A stretch of 64,000 nucleotides of DNA from Paenibacillus ihbetae (GTDB lineage Bacteria > Bacillota > Bacilli > Paenibacillales > Paenibacillaceae). The notes under the pieces are model-generated. The model was not told the origin of the DNA and searched no databases. It worked only from the letters and a program-made list of their open reading frames with translations. Location of the stretch: the NCBI RefSeq assembly GCF_002741055.1, contig NZ_CP016809.1:1426001-1490000 (forward strand), in the 5' to 3' direction. Below are positions 34,863-45,194 of this stretch, one piece after another. Numbering within the stretch: position 1 is the stretch's first letter; each line of letters begins with the position of its first letter. The position numbers and the translations under genes were made by a program.

Positions 34863-35231
34863 ATGGAACGTTTCTTAAAGCTGGTTAAAACGATCTGGAT
34901 GCTTATTCTTGTGCTGATTACGGCATTTGCTCTCTACATTCCCGTTCAAGAGTATTACACCGATGAAACTGTGGACGAGAGATATGTTTACAAGCATAGC
35001 ATGAATCCGAAAGCCGCTGTTCTGAAACATTCGCAAATTCTCTCCAAGCTTAAGGTCGCCGGCAGCTCCAAGTCGGTGTTCTTCATGCTATCGGCCGTCC
35101 TGATGCAGCGTATCCCCAAAATTCGTCTGCCTTACCGGCCGATTATACCGCGTCGACTCAGACTTATGGTTCTATTCCCCATTAAGTACACATCGGTTTA
35201 CGTTAGCCGTCCTTCCCGATTCGCAGTCTGA
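34863..35231 (+). CDS. small membrane protein, unknown, 122 aa
   Basis: Not recognised. One membrane span near residues 10-30 (IWMLILVLITAFALYIPV), then a short polar stretch and a basic, Arg/Pro-rich C-terminal half that looks less natural than the start. The translation start is well supported (AAAGGAGGG, then ATG 34863). The gene ends about 200 bp before khtT on the same strand. B. subtilis has a small gene, khtS, before khtTU, but I cannot show that this is its counterpart. A degenerate 3' part is possible. Confidence 0.5.
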   Translation: MERFLKLVKTIWMLILVLITAFALYIPVQEYYTDETVDERYVYKHSMNPKAAVLKHSQILSKLKVAGSSKSVFFMLSAVLMQRIPKIRLPYRPIIPRRLRLMVLFPIKYTSVYVSRPSRFAV

Positions 35232-35435
35232 TCCGGACCGCGTTCCTTTTAAACATGCCCATTTCCCATAAATATAAAGTTATATTCAGCCTAGTGTTAA
35301 ATGTCAACAATCCCTAGGTTTATTTCATGCTGTGCATAAAACCTGGGCATCACTCATGTCTCTTTGTCTTTATTTCGACTTACTAAATGAGTTTATAAAA
35401 ATATCGGATTGATTTTTTCAGGAGGATGTTAGCCT

Positions 35436-35927
35436 ATGCATGTTCGTGAAACAGATTTACCCGGAATCGGTAAAAAATTCGTCATTGATACGCGTGGAGG
35501 AGATAAGCTGGTCGTCATTATTCACGATGACGGCCGGCGCGAAATGTACCATTACGAATATGACGATCCGGAGGAAAGCATCTCTATGATTTCTTTGGAT
35601 GATGATGAAGCCCGCCAAATAGCTGCCATTGTTGGCGGTCTTACCTATAAACCGAAAGCGCTCGAGACGATTGATATGGCCCTCGATGAGCTGATCATCG
35701 AGTGGTACCGCATCGAACCCCACTATTATGGGGCAGGCAAATCGATCGGCGATCTCGGCGTACGTCAGCACTCCGGTGCGACGGTCATTGCAGCCGTTGA
35801 TAAAAACAGCAAACAAATCAATCCCGGCCCTGACGTAATCATTACCCCCGATTCGACGCTTGTTGTCGTGGGGGAGCGTCAGCAGCAGCGGTTATTTAAG
35901 CAAATCTTGATGAACGGACGTGGTTGA
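35436..35927 (+). CDS. khtT: KhtT, regulatory subunit of potassium/proton antiporter
   Basis: Cytoplasmic RCK_C/TrkA-C-type protein of 163 aa that gates the KhtU antiporter. In B. subtilis KhtTU exports potassium, responds to pH and nucleotides, and is linked to c-di-AMP (family knowledge). The N-terminal half is specific to KhtT ([15 protein letters not shown]). The C-terminal RCK_C fold is visible in GATVIAAV ... [19 protein letters not shown]. The start at 35436 follows AGGAGGATG. It overlaps nothing and runs 3 bp into the spacer before khtU, so the two are cotranscribed. The 205-bp leader has an imperfect hairpin at 35312-35347 but no recognised riboswitch. Confidence 0.9.
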   Translation: MHVRETDLPGIGKKFVIDTRGGDKLVVIIHDDGRREMYHYEYDDPEESISMISLDDDEARQIAAIVGGLTYKPKALETIDMALDELIIEWYRIEPHYYGAGKSIGDLGVRQHSGATVIAAVDKNSKQINPGPDVIITPDSTLVVVGERQQQRLFKQILMNGRG

Positions 35928-35930
35928 TGA

Positions 35931-37175
35931 ATGAATCATATGGTTTTAGAAGTCGGATTGGCAATCGCCCTGATTGCCCTTGCGGGGCTGTTATCCGCTA
36001 AACTCCGGTTTTCCGTCGTCCCCTTCTATATTTTGGTAGGGATGGCGGTAGGACCGCATGCGTTTCACTGGGGCGAATTTGATTTCCGCTTTATTGAGAG
36101 CGCCGAGATCATTGAATTCATGGGCAGGATCGGCGTGCTGTTTCTATTGTTCTACCTCGGCCTGGAGTTTTCCGTCGGCCGTCTCATTAAATCCGGCAAA
36201 TCGATCGTAATCGGCGGCAGCATTTATATTGCCATCAACTTTACGCTGGGGCTCATGATCGGGATATTCTCCGGCTTTCCAGTCGCCGAGACGCTCATCG
36301 TTGCAGGGATTACCACGATATCCTCCAGCGCAATCGTCGCCAAGGTGCTGGTTGACCTGAGAAGAACCGCAAATCCCGAGACGGAAATGATTCTTGGCAT
36401 CATTATGTTCGAGGACGTGTTCCTCGCCGTCTATATTTCGATTCTGTCCGGTCTTGTTCTAAGCGGCTCTTCCTCGCTCGGAGGCGTGCTGCTGTCAGCC
36501 GTCATTGCACTTGGCTTTATGCTGCTTGTCATCATTGTCGGCAGAAAAGCCGTTCCATTGCTGAATAAAGCCCTTAATATCAGGTCGAATGAACTGTTTG
36601 CCCTGGTGATATTTGCAGCATTATTTCTGCTTGCGGGCTTTGCCGAGACCATTCACGTGGCGGAAGCCATTGGTGCGCTGCTCGTCGGGCTTGTCCTGGC
36701 GGAGACCGAGCATCGCGAACGGATTGAGCATTTAATTTTGCCGTTCCGGGATTTCTTCGGTGCGTTATTCTTCTTTAGTTTCGGTTTAACGATCGTACCT
36801 TCCGAGCTTGGCGGAGCTGTATGGCTGTCGTTGATCGCCGTTATCATCACCCTGCTCGGCAACTTTATCGCGGGCATGCTTGCAGGCCGCAGCGCAGGAT
36901 TATCTACCAAAGCATCCTCGAATATCGGCCTGACTATCGTATCCCGGGGGGAGTTCTCGATTATTCTCGCCAATATGGGAAAAGCCGGCGGGCTTGCAGC
37001 CTTCATCCAGCCGTTCGCCGCGTTATACGTGCTGATCCTGGCGATTCTCGGGCCATTGCTGACGAAAGAATCCAAGCATGTGTATAACTTTTTGAATAAA
37101 ATTTTTAAATTTAAAGACTACAAGGAGAAGAAACCGGTTAAACCGAAGCTAAAGGATGAAAGTGCCAGCGGATAA
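35931..37175 (+). CDS. khtU: KhtU, CPA2-family potassium/proton antiporter
   Basis: Integral membrane exchanger of 414 aa with about 12 hydrophobic segments. CPA2 hallmarks are visible: FLLFYLGLEFSVGRLIKSGK early, GITTISSSAIVAKVL in the core, and SRGEFSIILANMG late. Compared with glutathione-gated KefC proteins there is no C-terminal nucleotide-binding domain; that role is taken by KhtT encoded 3 bp upstream. The start at 35931 gives MNHMVLEVGLA, matching the known N-terminus of the family. It is the second gene of khtT-khtU and is followed by a YitT-family gene 17 bp later. Confidence 0.92.
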   Translation: MNHMVLEVGLAIALIALAGLLSAKLRFSVVPFYILVGMAVGPHAFHWGEFDFRFIESAEIIEFMGRIGVLFLLFYLGLEFSVGRLIKSGKSIVIGGSIYIAINFTLGLMIGIFSGFPVAETLIVAGITTISSSAIVAKVLVDLRRTANPETEMILGIIMFEDVFLAVYISILSGLVLSGSSSLGGVLLSAVIALGFMLLVIIVGRKAVPLLNKALNIRSNELFALVIFAALFLLAGFAETIHVAEAIGALLVGLVLAETEHRERIEHLILPFRDFFGALFFFSFGLTIVPSELGGAVWLSLIAVIITLLGNFIAGMLAGRSAGLSTKASSNIGLTIVSRGEFSIILANMGKAGGLAAFIQPFAALYVLILAILGPLLTKESKHVYNFLNKIFKFKDYKEKKPVKPKLKDESASG

Positions 37176-37192
37176 AGGAGGGGTTACTTCCT

Positions 37193-38068
37193 ATGGTTCA
37201 AGTCCCGAACAGGGCCATGAACAAAGTGCAGGGCGCAATCAAAAGGGAAGGCATGGGGAGGCGGCTGGCCATGGCCATCATTGGCGGACTGATCGCCGCC
37301 TTCGGCCTGGATCTGTTTCTTGTGCCAAGCGGCATCATTGCAGGCGGCGTATCGGGAATATCTGCGCTTGCGGCGCATCTGACGGGGCTTCATACCGGCA
37401 TGTTCCTGTTTGGGCTGAACTTGCCCCTGCTGCTGCTTGTTTACCGGCAGCCTGACCGGGAGCGGGCTCTGATCGCTACGGCCGGCTTGCTGACGTTTTC
37501 CGTCTGTTCGATTTTGTTCTTCCCCATCCCGTCGCTGGTCGACAGCAAGATTGGCAGCGCCGGCATCGGCGGCATTTTCCTCGGACTCGGGATCGGCATC
37601 GGCCTTCGATACGGCGTCGTGCTGGATACGCTGCAGATGCCCAAACTGCCCCAGCAGCTATCATATCTGCTTGCGCATCTGAAGCTGCCCTATATTCAGA
37701 TCCTGGTTAACCTTCTGGTGTTAACGCTGGCGGGGCTGCTTCTAGGCTGGGAACGGGCGATGTATTCCGCAGTCGCCTGCCTCTTGGCACTGGAAACCGG
37801 GCGAATTACAACATCCCGTCTTCCCTTGAAACGGGAAATTCGCATCCAATGCGCCAGCTCGGCAGAGATTGCGCAGGGTATCAAAGCCATGATGGGATAT
37901 GAGCCGAGACCCCCGGTCTTAGGCGAACATGGGGAGGAGAACCCGTTACCTGTCCCCCTTGAAACCGACGAGCTTGTTTATTTGGTTCACGTACTGGAGA
38001 TGCCCAGATTCAAATCGATCGTCTGGAGCCTCGATCCCCGTGCGGAAATTACGATACTGCATGAATGA
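37193..38068 (+). CDS. YitT family membrane protein (DUF161 + DUF2179)
   Basis: Membrane protein of 291 aa and unknown function. After a short basic tail there are about five to six hydrophobic segments with the YitT motif (GLDLFLVPSGIIAGGVSGIS, LGIGIGLRYGVVLDTL). A cytoplasmic DUF2179 tail ends with MPRFKSIVWSLDPRAEITI. The ATG at 37193 has AAAGGAGGGG about 11 bases before it. It is cotranscribed with khtTU and ends at a strong convergent terminator. The pairing with potassium export is suggestive, but no transported substrate is established for this family. Confidence 0.85.
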   Translation: MVQVPNRAMNKVQGAIKREGMGRRLAMAIIGGLIAAFGLDLFLVPSGIIAGGVSGISALAAHLTGLHTGMFLFGLNLPLLLLVYRQPDRERALIATAGLLTFSVCSILFFPIPSLVDSKIGSAGIGGIFLGLGIGIGLRYGVVLDTLQMPKLPQQLSYLLAHLKLPYIQILVNLLVLTLAGLLLGWERAMYSAVACLLALETGRITTSRLPLKREIRIQCASSAEIAQGIKAMMGYEPRPPVLGEHGEENPLPVPLETDELVYLVHVLEMPRFKSIVWSLDPRAEITILHE

Positions 38069-38186
38069 GATTCCATCTCTCCAGTCCAAGAGGCTGTCCA
38101 GAAGGTCCATTGACCCCGGGCAGCCTCTTGCTATGCTGCTGAAGCTGGGACGTATCTTCCAACCATCACCGATCACGAACTACTAA

Positions 38187-38223
38187 AAAAGATGATTCCT
38201 GTACGATACAGGGATCATCTTTT
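38187..38223. terminator. bidirectional terminator between convergent genes
   Basis: A 17-bp stem AAAAGATGATTCCTGTA/TACAGGGATCATCTTTT (one G-U) with loop CGA and A/T runs on both sides, between the YitT-family and DUF2905 genes. Confidence 0.9.
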
Positions 38224-38267
38224 ATCCATTTCACATTCCTGGATATCTGCAATGCCCGAATGTCCGG

Positions 38268-38483
38268 CTATTTGCGAAATTGCTGGATCAGAAACAGGAT
38301 CAAGGATCCTACAACACTGATCACCAGGCAAGTAACGATCGGAAAATAAATTTTGACATTCGGCTTATCCACGACGATATCGCCAGGCAGCCGCCCGATA
38401 AAGCGGCCGATTACCGGCCACAGCAGCCCGACGACGATCAAGGCGCCGCCAATCCACAGCAGGGTCCGGGTCACCGGATGCAT
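38268..38483 (-). CDS. DUF2905 small membrane protein, 71 aa
   Basis: Two hydrophobic segments separated by a conserved GRLPGDI turn (GRFIGRLPGDIVVDKPNVKI), the hallmark of DUF2905; function unknown. The start at 38483 follows GAGGTGATGG. It is a lone gene between terminators, convergent with the YitT gene. Confidence 0.85.
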   Translation of the reverse strand: MHPVTRTLLWIGGALIVVGLLWPVIGRFIGRLPGDIVVDKPNVKIYFPIVTCLVISVVGSLILFLIQQFRK

Positions 38484-38632
38484 CTTCCATCACCTCATTC
38501 ATTCATCCTACCTGCAAGCGCAAGCCTCGGTTTCTTGTATCATAAAGGATTTGACGGACAGGATGCAAGGTTGCCCTCTACGTATGCCGAAATGGATGAA
38601 CCCTATTTGCACTTCTTTCGTTTTATCCCCAT

Positions 38633-39466
38633 TTAGCCCTTCACCGCTCCCGCCGTCATGCCGTCAATGAAGTATTTTTGGAACGCCACAAACAGGATAA
38701 AGATCGGAATGATGGAGAAGAAGGAGCCGACAATCAACAGGTCATAGTTGTTGCCGTAGGGGGTCAGCAGCGTCTTCAAGCCGATGGGCAGCGTATATTT
38801 ATTCGCATCGCTGAGCACCATAAAAGGCCACAGAAAGTTATTCCAGCTGTTCATCCCGTTCAGGATCGCCATTGCCGCGAAGGAAGGCTTCATGACGGGC
38901 AGAATAAGCCGCATATAGATGCCGTACTCCGAGGCGCCGTCAACTCTCCCTGCAGCGATAATTTCTTTCGGGACGCCGCGCAAATACTGCCTGAAGAAGA
39001 AAATGGTGGCCGCGCTGGCGATGCCGGGGAGCACGATGGCCGAATACGAATTCATGAGGCCGATGTTGTACGTCAGCGTGTACAGCGGGAGCAGCAGAAT
39101 CTCAAACGGTACCATCATGATCAGAAGCACGCATACGAACAGCAGGTTTTTTCCGACGAAATCATATGCGGCAAACCCGTATGCCACCGTCGCGCTGACG
39201 ATCAAAGTTAACGCTACCTGAACCACCGTCAACAGCAGGGAGTTGAAGAACCACATGAAGTAGGAATGGTCTCCGGTAAAGAGGTAGGCAAAATTATCAA
39301 AATTGATGACCGACAGATCGAATTTCAGGTTGAGCCCATACCGGATCAGATCCTCGCCAGGCTTGAAGGATGCAATCGTCACCGCATAAAAGGGCACCAG
39401 AATCAGGAAGCACAGAACCGCGAAAAGAAGAAAGAGCAGCACCTTGATCACCGTTTCCCGTCTCAT
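38633..39466 (-). CDS. araQ: AraQ-type permease of arabino-oligosaccharide importer
   Basis: MalG/AraQ-type permease of 277 aa with six membrane segments, the EAA loop GRVDGASEYGIYMRLI and C-terminus MTAGAVKG. It forms the channel with AraP for sugars bound by AraN. The start at ATG 39466 follows AAGGAGG inside the end of araP and lies 2 bp after the araP stop, so expression is coupled. I assign the name from the order araN-araP-araQ next to abfA, as in the B. subtilis arabinose locus; the sequence alone proves only a CUT1 permease. Confidence 0.85.
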   Translation of the reverse strand: MRRETVIKVLLFLLFAVLCFLILVPFYAVTIASFKPGEDLIRYGLNLKFDLSVINFDNFAYLFTGDHSYFMWFFNSLLLTVVQVALTLIVSATVAYGFAAYDFVGKNLLFVCVLLIMMVPFEILLLPLYTLTYNIGLMNSYSAIVLPGIASAATIFFFRQYLRGVPKEIIAAGRVDGASEYGIYMRLILPVMKPSFAAMAILNGMNSWNNFLWPFMVLSDANKYTLPIGLKTLLTPYGNNYDLLIVGSFFSIIPIFILFVAFQKYFIDGMTAGAVKG

Positions 39467-39468
39467 GG

Positions 39469-40362
39469 TCAATCCTCCTTCTTGAACATGCCCGACAGCT
39501 TGAGCTGCGTCAGATTAATGATCATCGTAATGGCAAGAAGCACGATCCCGACGGCGGCGGCATATCCCAGATTGTTCTTCTCGATTCCTTGGCGGTACAA
39601 GTACCCGACGATGGTGAGGCCGATATTTTTAGGGGAATTGTTGCCGTTCCACAGCATCATGCTCTCGATGAACATGGCCAAGCCTGCATAAATGCTGATC
39701 GTCAGCACATAAATCGTGGTCGGCTTCAGCAAGGGCATGGTGATTTTCGTGAATTTCTGAAAGGATGACGCGCCGTCAATGGAGGCCGCCTCGTAATATT
39801 CATCCGGAATGTTCTTCAAGCCCGATAAAAAATACAGCATATTGACTCCGGTCCAGCGCCAGGTTGCCAAAGCCAGCAATGCGATAAAGCCGGTCACCTG
39901 TCCTTTCAAAAATTTGACGGGGTCGATGCCGAACCAGCCTAATATGCTATTGATCAGCGAGCCTTCCATCTCGCCGAACATAAGCCGGAAGATCGTGCCC
40001 GCTACGACAACGGAGGTCAGCGCAGGGAAAAAGAAGGACGACTTGAAAAACTCCCTTCCCCACATCAGCTTGCTGTTGATCAACACCGCAAACAGCATCG
40101 GAAACGGAATGAGGATAAGCAGCGTAAGGACCATATAGATCGCACTGTTCGTCACCGCCTTTAGAAACACGCCGTCTCCTGACAGCTTCTCATAGTTGTC
40201 CAAGCCGATCCATGACGCCTCTTGGCCCAGCTGAATCTTCTGAAAGCTCATGCCGAGCGAGCTCCCGAGAGGGTACACCCAGAACACGAGAAAGACGAGG
40301 ATGAACGGCAGGACAAATACATAAGGAGCCACCTTCTGGGAGTACAGAAATTTTTTAATCAT
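39469..40362 (-). CDS. araP: AraP-type permease of arabino-oligosaccharide importer
   Basis: MalF/AraP-type permease of 297 aa. It opens with a short cytoplasmic tail, then APYVFVLPFILVFLVFWVYP, five further membrane segments and the EAA loop YYEAASIDGASSFQKFTKI. The start at 40362 follows AAAAGGAG. It is transcribed after araN across an 80-bp gap with a hairpin, and is coupled to araQ. The ATPase (MsmX-like in other Bacillota) must be supplied from elsewhere. Confidence 0.87.
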   Translation of the reverse strand: MIKKFLYSQKVAPYVFVLPFILVFLVFWVYPLGSSLGMSFQKIQLGQEASWIGLDNYEKLSGDGVFLKAVTNSAIYMVLTLLILIPFPMLFAVLINSKLMWGREFFKSSFFFPALTSVVVAGTIFRLMFGEMEGSLINSILGWFGIDPVKFLKGQVTGFIALLALATWRWTGVNMLYFLSGLKNIPDEYYEAASIDGASSFQKFTKITMPLLKPTTIYVLTISIYAGLAMFIESMMLWNGNNSPKNIGLTIVGYLYRQGIEKNNLGYAAAVGIVLLAITMIINLTQLKLSGMFKKED

Positions 40363-40384
40363 CGGACTCTACTCCTTTTGAAGA

Positions 40385-40413
40385 GAGCCGCCCCTGGCAT
40401 AGGGGCAGCTCTT
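40385..40413 (-). promoter_or_regulatory. intercistronic hairpin between araN and araP
   Basis: AGAGCCGCCCCT and AGGGGCAGCTCT pair with one mismatch around GGCAT. On the minus strand no T-run follows, so it probably protects the araN message or reduces downstream expression and does not fully terminate. The same arrangement is seen at 4910-4936. Confidence 0.55.
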
Positions 40414-40442
40414 TTTCGATTGAATGCATATCCATCACACGG

Positions 40443-41774
40443 CTATTTCAATTCCTGCTCGATTTGCTTCTGCGCGTCATTCAAAGCTTCGGTAATATCC
40501 TTGCCGTCCTCGAATATCTCATTGAAGGTCGTTGTACAGAGGACGTTATTGATTGTGGGCGACGCGGAGGTTGACTTAATGAGGCGGATTTCATCCTTTA
40601 GTTCATTTAGCACGTCAAACGGATTGTTGACGAAGTACTTCACGAACTGATTCTCGGGATTATGGGTCACATCCTTCATCTCCCAGACATCCATATTGAC
40701 CGGGTCGAATCCGAGCGTGTTCCAAATCTCCTTGTTGGCGTCCAGGGACAGTTTGGCAAAAGCAAGGAAATCCTTCGCCAGCTTGACGTCCTTGGCGGTT
40801 TTGGTGACGACAGTACCGGTTCCCCCGCCTCCGACTGACCTTGGCATGCCCTCCTCCATAACAGGAATGGGAGCGATCGCAATTTTACCCGACAGGTCCG
40901 GCATGTAATTGGTGTATCTGGACATCTGCCACAGCGGCATAAAGGCCGTCGCATAATTGCCGGCATTGAATTCGCCGTAGGCCTCCTCCGTATCCGGCTG
41001 CCCGCCGGCAATCGTAGCGATAACGTTGTTGTCCTGCAAATCCTTCAGCAGCGTCATCGCCTTCACCATTTCCTCCGAATTTACGATCGGATTGCCCGAT
41101 TCATCGGTCAGATCGGCACCCTGCTGCGCAAGCAGCATGGAAGCCTGCCAAGCGGCGCTCGTATCGGCGGTTCCCATATATTTTCCGGTTTTTTCATACA
41201 CTTGGATTCCCGCCTGCTTGAAGTCCTCCCAGGTGACGATATCCTCGTAATTTACGCCGGCTTCCTTCAAGATTTCGGTATTATAAAACGCTACGCTAGC
41301 GCCGACATGCGTCGGTGCGCCATAGTTAACGCCGTCCTTGCTGTAAAGGTCGATTCGGGACTGGACGAGGGTGTCTCGGTATGGGTCAATGACGTCGTTC
41401 AGCGGCTCAAGCTGCGGCGTGCCGGCCAGAAAATCCGGGAATTTGCCAAGCTCGATATCGGCAATATCAGGTGCACCGGTGCCGGACTGAACGGCAATCG
41501 ATAATTTGTTATGCATGTCGTCATATGGCATCACAGTAACGTTGAGCTTAATCTGCCGGTCCGGGTTCTCCGCGTTCCATTTCCCCAGCATCTTCTCGAA
41601 ATGCTGTCCGTGGAGCTCCACGAATGTCCAATAGGACAGCTCCGTCGCGTTCTCGCCGGCCCCTCCGTCCAGAACAGAGGTTTCGCCGCCGGTACCGCCG
41701 GACTTTCCGCAGCCCCACAGCAGCAGCGCCATCGATAGTATGAGACTCACAATTGCCCACTTCTTTGTCATCAT
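40443..41774 (-). CDS. araN: AraN-type sugar-binding lipoprotein
   Basis: Family 1 solute-binding lipoprotein of 443 aa. The signal sequence ends in the lipobox LLWGCGKSGG. The mature part has the binding-protein features SYWTFVELHGQHFEKMLGKW, GTGAPDIADIELGKF and GGGGTGTVV. It would capture arabino-oligosaccharides for AraPQ; the specificity is inferred from neighbours abfA and araPQ. The start is one of two adjacent ATGs (41774 or 41771) after GGGGAGGG. A cre-like site lies about 90 bp upstream, which fits repression during growth on glucose. Confidence 0.88.
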   Translation of the reverse strand: MMTKKWAIVSLILSMALLLWGCGKSGGTGGETSVLDGGAGENATELSYWTFVELHGQHFEKMLGKWNAENPDRQIKLNVTVMPYDDMHNKLSIAVQSGTGAPDIADIELGKFPDFLAGTPQLEPLNDVIDPYRDTLVQSRIDLYSKDGVNYGAPTHVGASVAFYNTEILKEAGVNYEDIVTWEDFKQAGIQVYEKTGKYMGTADTSAAWQASMLLAQQGADLTDESGNPIVNSEEMVKAMTLLKDLQDNNVIATIAGGQPDTEEAYGEFNAGNYATAFMPLWQMSRYTNYMPDLSGKIAIAPIPVMEEGMPRSVGGGGTGTVVTKTAKDVKLAKDFLAFAKLSLDANKEIWNTLGFDPVNMDVWEMKDVTHNPENQFVKYFVNNPFDVLNELKDEIRLIKSTSASPTINNVLCTTTFNEIFEDGKDITEALNDAQKQIEQELK

Positions 41775-41865
41775 CAAGACCCTCCCCGAAATATTCATTC
41801 ACTCGATTCCAACCGTCACTTCAAAACAGAAAATGCATCTGACCCTTCAGACACTCGCTCCGAAA

Positions 41866-41879
41866 GTGAAGCGCTTACA
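41866..41879. promoter_or_regulatory. candidate cre site (CcpA) upstream of araN
   Basis: GTGAAGCGCTTACA agrees with the palindromic cre form TGTAAGCGCTTACA at 11 consecutive positions (AAGCGCTTACA). It lies between abfA and araN, 92 bp before the araN start. CcpA binding is inferred from consensus. Confidence 0.6.
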
Positions 41880-41954
41880 AAATGTGCAATGGAATAATTA
41901 TTGGGAGATAGAGCAGTGCGCAGTGGATGCGCAGCTGCTCTAATAATATTGTGT

Positions 41955-43535
<1,581 letters not shown>

Positions 43536-43597
43536 GTTATAAAATAGCATATGAGAATTTGGATGTAAATAATAAAATATAAAATAATTTATATTTG

Positions 43598-43614
43598 TTT
43601 GAATCAAATTCAAA
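43598..43614. promoter_or_regulatory. perfect palindrome TTTGAAT-CAA-ATTCAAA
   Basis: A 17-bp perfect inverted repeat in the 385-bp, strongly AT-rich gap between abfA and the ArsR-type gene. A related palindrome TTATTT-G-AAATAA is at 43783-43795, 60 bp before the regulator start. ArsR-type winged-helix dimers typically bind such sites. Binding by the adjacent regulator is inferred. Confidence 0.5.
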
Positions 43615-43854
43615 TTTCTTGTTATTTGGGGATTTTCATCCCTTCCCCTTCCACTGTTTTTGGGGTTTTGGTTTATATAAATATGGAGGAAATGCGTTGT
43701 TTTCGACTTTTTTCCTGAATTGCAGCAGCCATTTTGACATGGAAAACTGGCATCTTTATTTCCTCGACATATTGATTTATAATTATTTGAAATAAACCGA
43801 AGTGAAGCCTGTGCATGTGTCCTATCACCTAACTGGAAGAAGGTTTTGAATACC

Positions 43855-44772
43855 ATGATCTATATTAAGGATTTAATGAGCGGACTGGATATTTTCAAAG
43901 CGCTCAGCTCCGATATTCGCATCCAGATTCTTGAGCTGCTTGCCAAGAATCAAAGCCTCAATTTGAACGATTTGGCCAACCGGCTGAACCTAAGCAACGG
44001 TGCCATCACCATGCATATCAAGAAGCTGGAGGAAAGCGGACTGATTGAAATCCACACCACCGGAGGCAAACACGGCATTCAGAAGATCTGCTATCTGAAC
44101 AAGGATAAGCTGATGGTGGATTTGCGCAGCAAGGATGTCGAGAATTTGTACGAGGTCGAGATTCGGGTCGGGCATTACAGCGACTATCAGGCCGTTCCGA
44201 CCTGCGGTCTGGCAACCAAGGACAGCATTATCGGGGACTTCGACGATCCGCGCTACTTCGCCGATCCGCAGCGGATCGATGCCGAAATCATTTGGCTGAC
44301 AGAAGGGTTTCTGGAGTACCGCATTCCGAACTATTTAAAGCCGAACCAGGCATTTCGCGAAATTCAGTTTTCCTTGGAGCTCGGCTCCGAAGCGCCGGGA
44401 TTTTGCGACAATTATCCGTCGGACATTTTTTTCTATATTAACGGAGTGGAGCTTGGCAGCTGGACCAGCCCCGGCGATTTCGGAGACACCCGCGGCACCT
44501 TCAATCCGGAATGGTGGCCGCCTCATCTGAATCAATACGGCATGCTGAAGCTGATCCGGATCAATCAGGAGGGCAGCTTCATCGATGGCTGCCGCATTTC
44601 GGACGTCAGCCTGGACCAGATCCAGCTTAATTACAAGAGCGACATTACGTTCCGGATTGCAGTTAACGAGCGCTCCGTCAACAAACGGGGCCTAACGATT
44701 TACGGCAAGCACTTCGGCAATTACAGCCAGGATCTGCTGGCGCGCGTGCTCTACGATGTGAAGGAAGAATAG
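43855..44772 (+). CDS. ArsR-type winged-helix regulator with C-terminal beta-sandwich domain
   Basis: Cytoplasmic regulator of 305 aa. Residues 1-85 are an ArsR-like winged helix (IFKALSSDIRIQILELLAKN, LANRLNLSNGAITMHIKKLE). The remaining 200 residues form a beta-rich domain (EYRIPNYLKPNQAFREIQFS, DIFFYINGVELGSWTSPGDF, NPEWWPPHLNQYG) that reads like a jelly-roll/galactose-binding fold. No cysteine metal site of classical ArsR proteins is seen in the DNA-binding part. The start is ATG 43855, 11 bases after AAGAAGG. Divergent from abfA, it probably senses an arabinose-containing sugar through the beta domain. That is inference; I do not recall a characterised member. Confidence 0.8.
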   Translation: MIYIKDLMSGLDIFKALSSDIRIQILELLAKNQSLNLNDLANRLNLSNGAITMHIKKLEESGLIEIHTTGGKHGIQKICYLNKDKLMVDLRSKDVENLYEVEIRVGHYSDYQAVPTCGLATKDSIIGDFDDPRYFADPQRIDAEIIWLTEGFLEYRIPNYLKPNQAFREIQFSLELGSEAPGFCDNYPSDIFFYINGVELGSWTSPGDFGDTRGTFNPEWWPPHLNQYGMLKLIRINQEGSFIDGCRISDVSLDQIQLNYKSDITFRIAVNERSVNKRGLTIYGKHFGNYSQDLLARVLYDVKEE

Positions 44773-44776
44773 AAGC

Positions 44777-44800
44777 GGAGCCGTTCTGAGGAACGGCTCC
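44777..44800. terminator. hairpin after the ArsR-type regulator gene
   Basis: GGAGCCGTTC/GAACGGCTCC with loop TGAG, starting 4 bp after the stop codon. It has no T-run, so termination may rely on the second hairpin at 44943. Confidence 0.6.
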
Positions 44801-44942
44801 GGCTCGATAATCGCATATACGGGCTACTGAGTGAGCATTTTCATTTGTCCGAAACCCTCCTTAACTAGGCTAAAGCCACGCTTGAAGGTAATCGAAACAT
44901 GCTGGGTTAACCTTTCGCCTGTTGATTTCTCATAGTATGAAC

Positions 44943-44990
44943 AAAAGAACTGTCCCCCGGTAGAACATTCTGCATTGGGACAGTTCTTTT
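44943..44990. terminator. long perfect hairpin between convergent genes
   Basis: AAAAGAACTGTCCC (44943-44956) and GGGACAGTTCTTTT (44977-44990) pair perfectly, with A and T runs at the ends. It sits in the 421-bp gap between the convergent ArsR-type and araM genes. The remaining sequence of the gap, including 45000-45190, shows no gene I can support. Confidence 0.65.
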
Positions 44991-45194
44991 GGTTTCATGA
45001 TCATTTCAAATTTTCGTTTCTCGGGTGAAACCACCCAAGATTTTTGAAATATTTAGCTATTGTTTTTTACAAGATCATCTAGACGAGTTCAGGCTCGTTC
45101 TTATATAACCGGCGCGATATTCGCCCGGCTTGCTTCGATATACACGGCTTTCAGCCATTCGACTGCTCGCTTATCTTCTAGTGCGCTCGGTTCC

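Noticed and set aside
35232..35435. Possible c-di-AMP or other riboswitch in the khtT leader
   Set aside because: Only one imperfect hairpin (35312-35347) is visible and no conserved riboswitch core could be matched.
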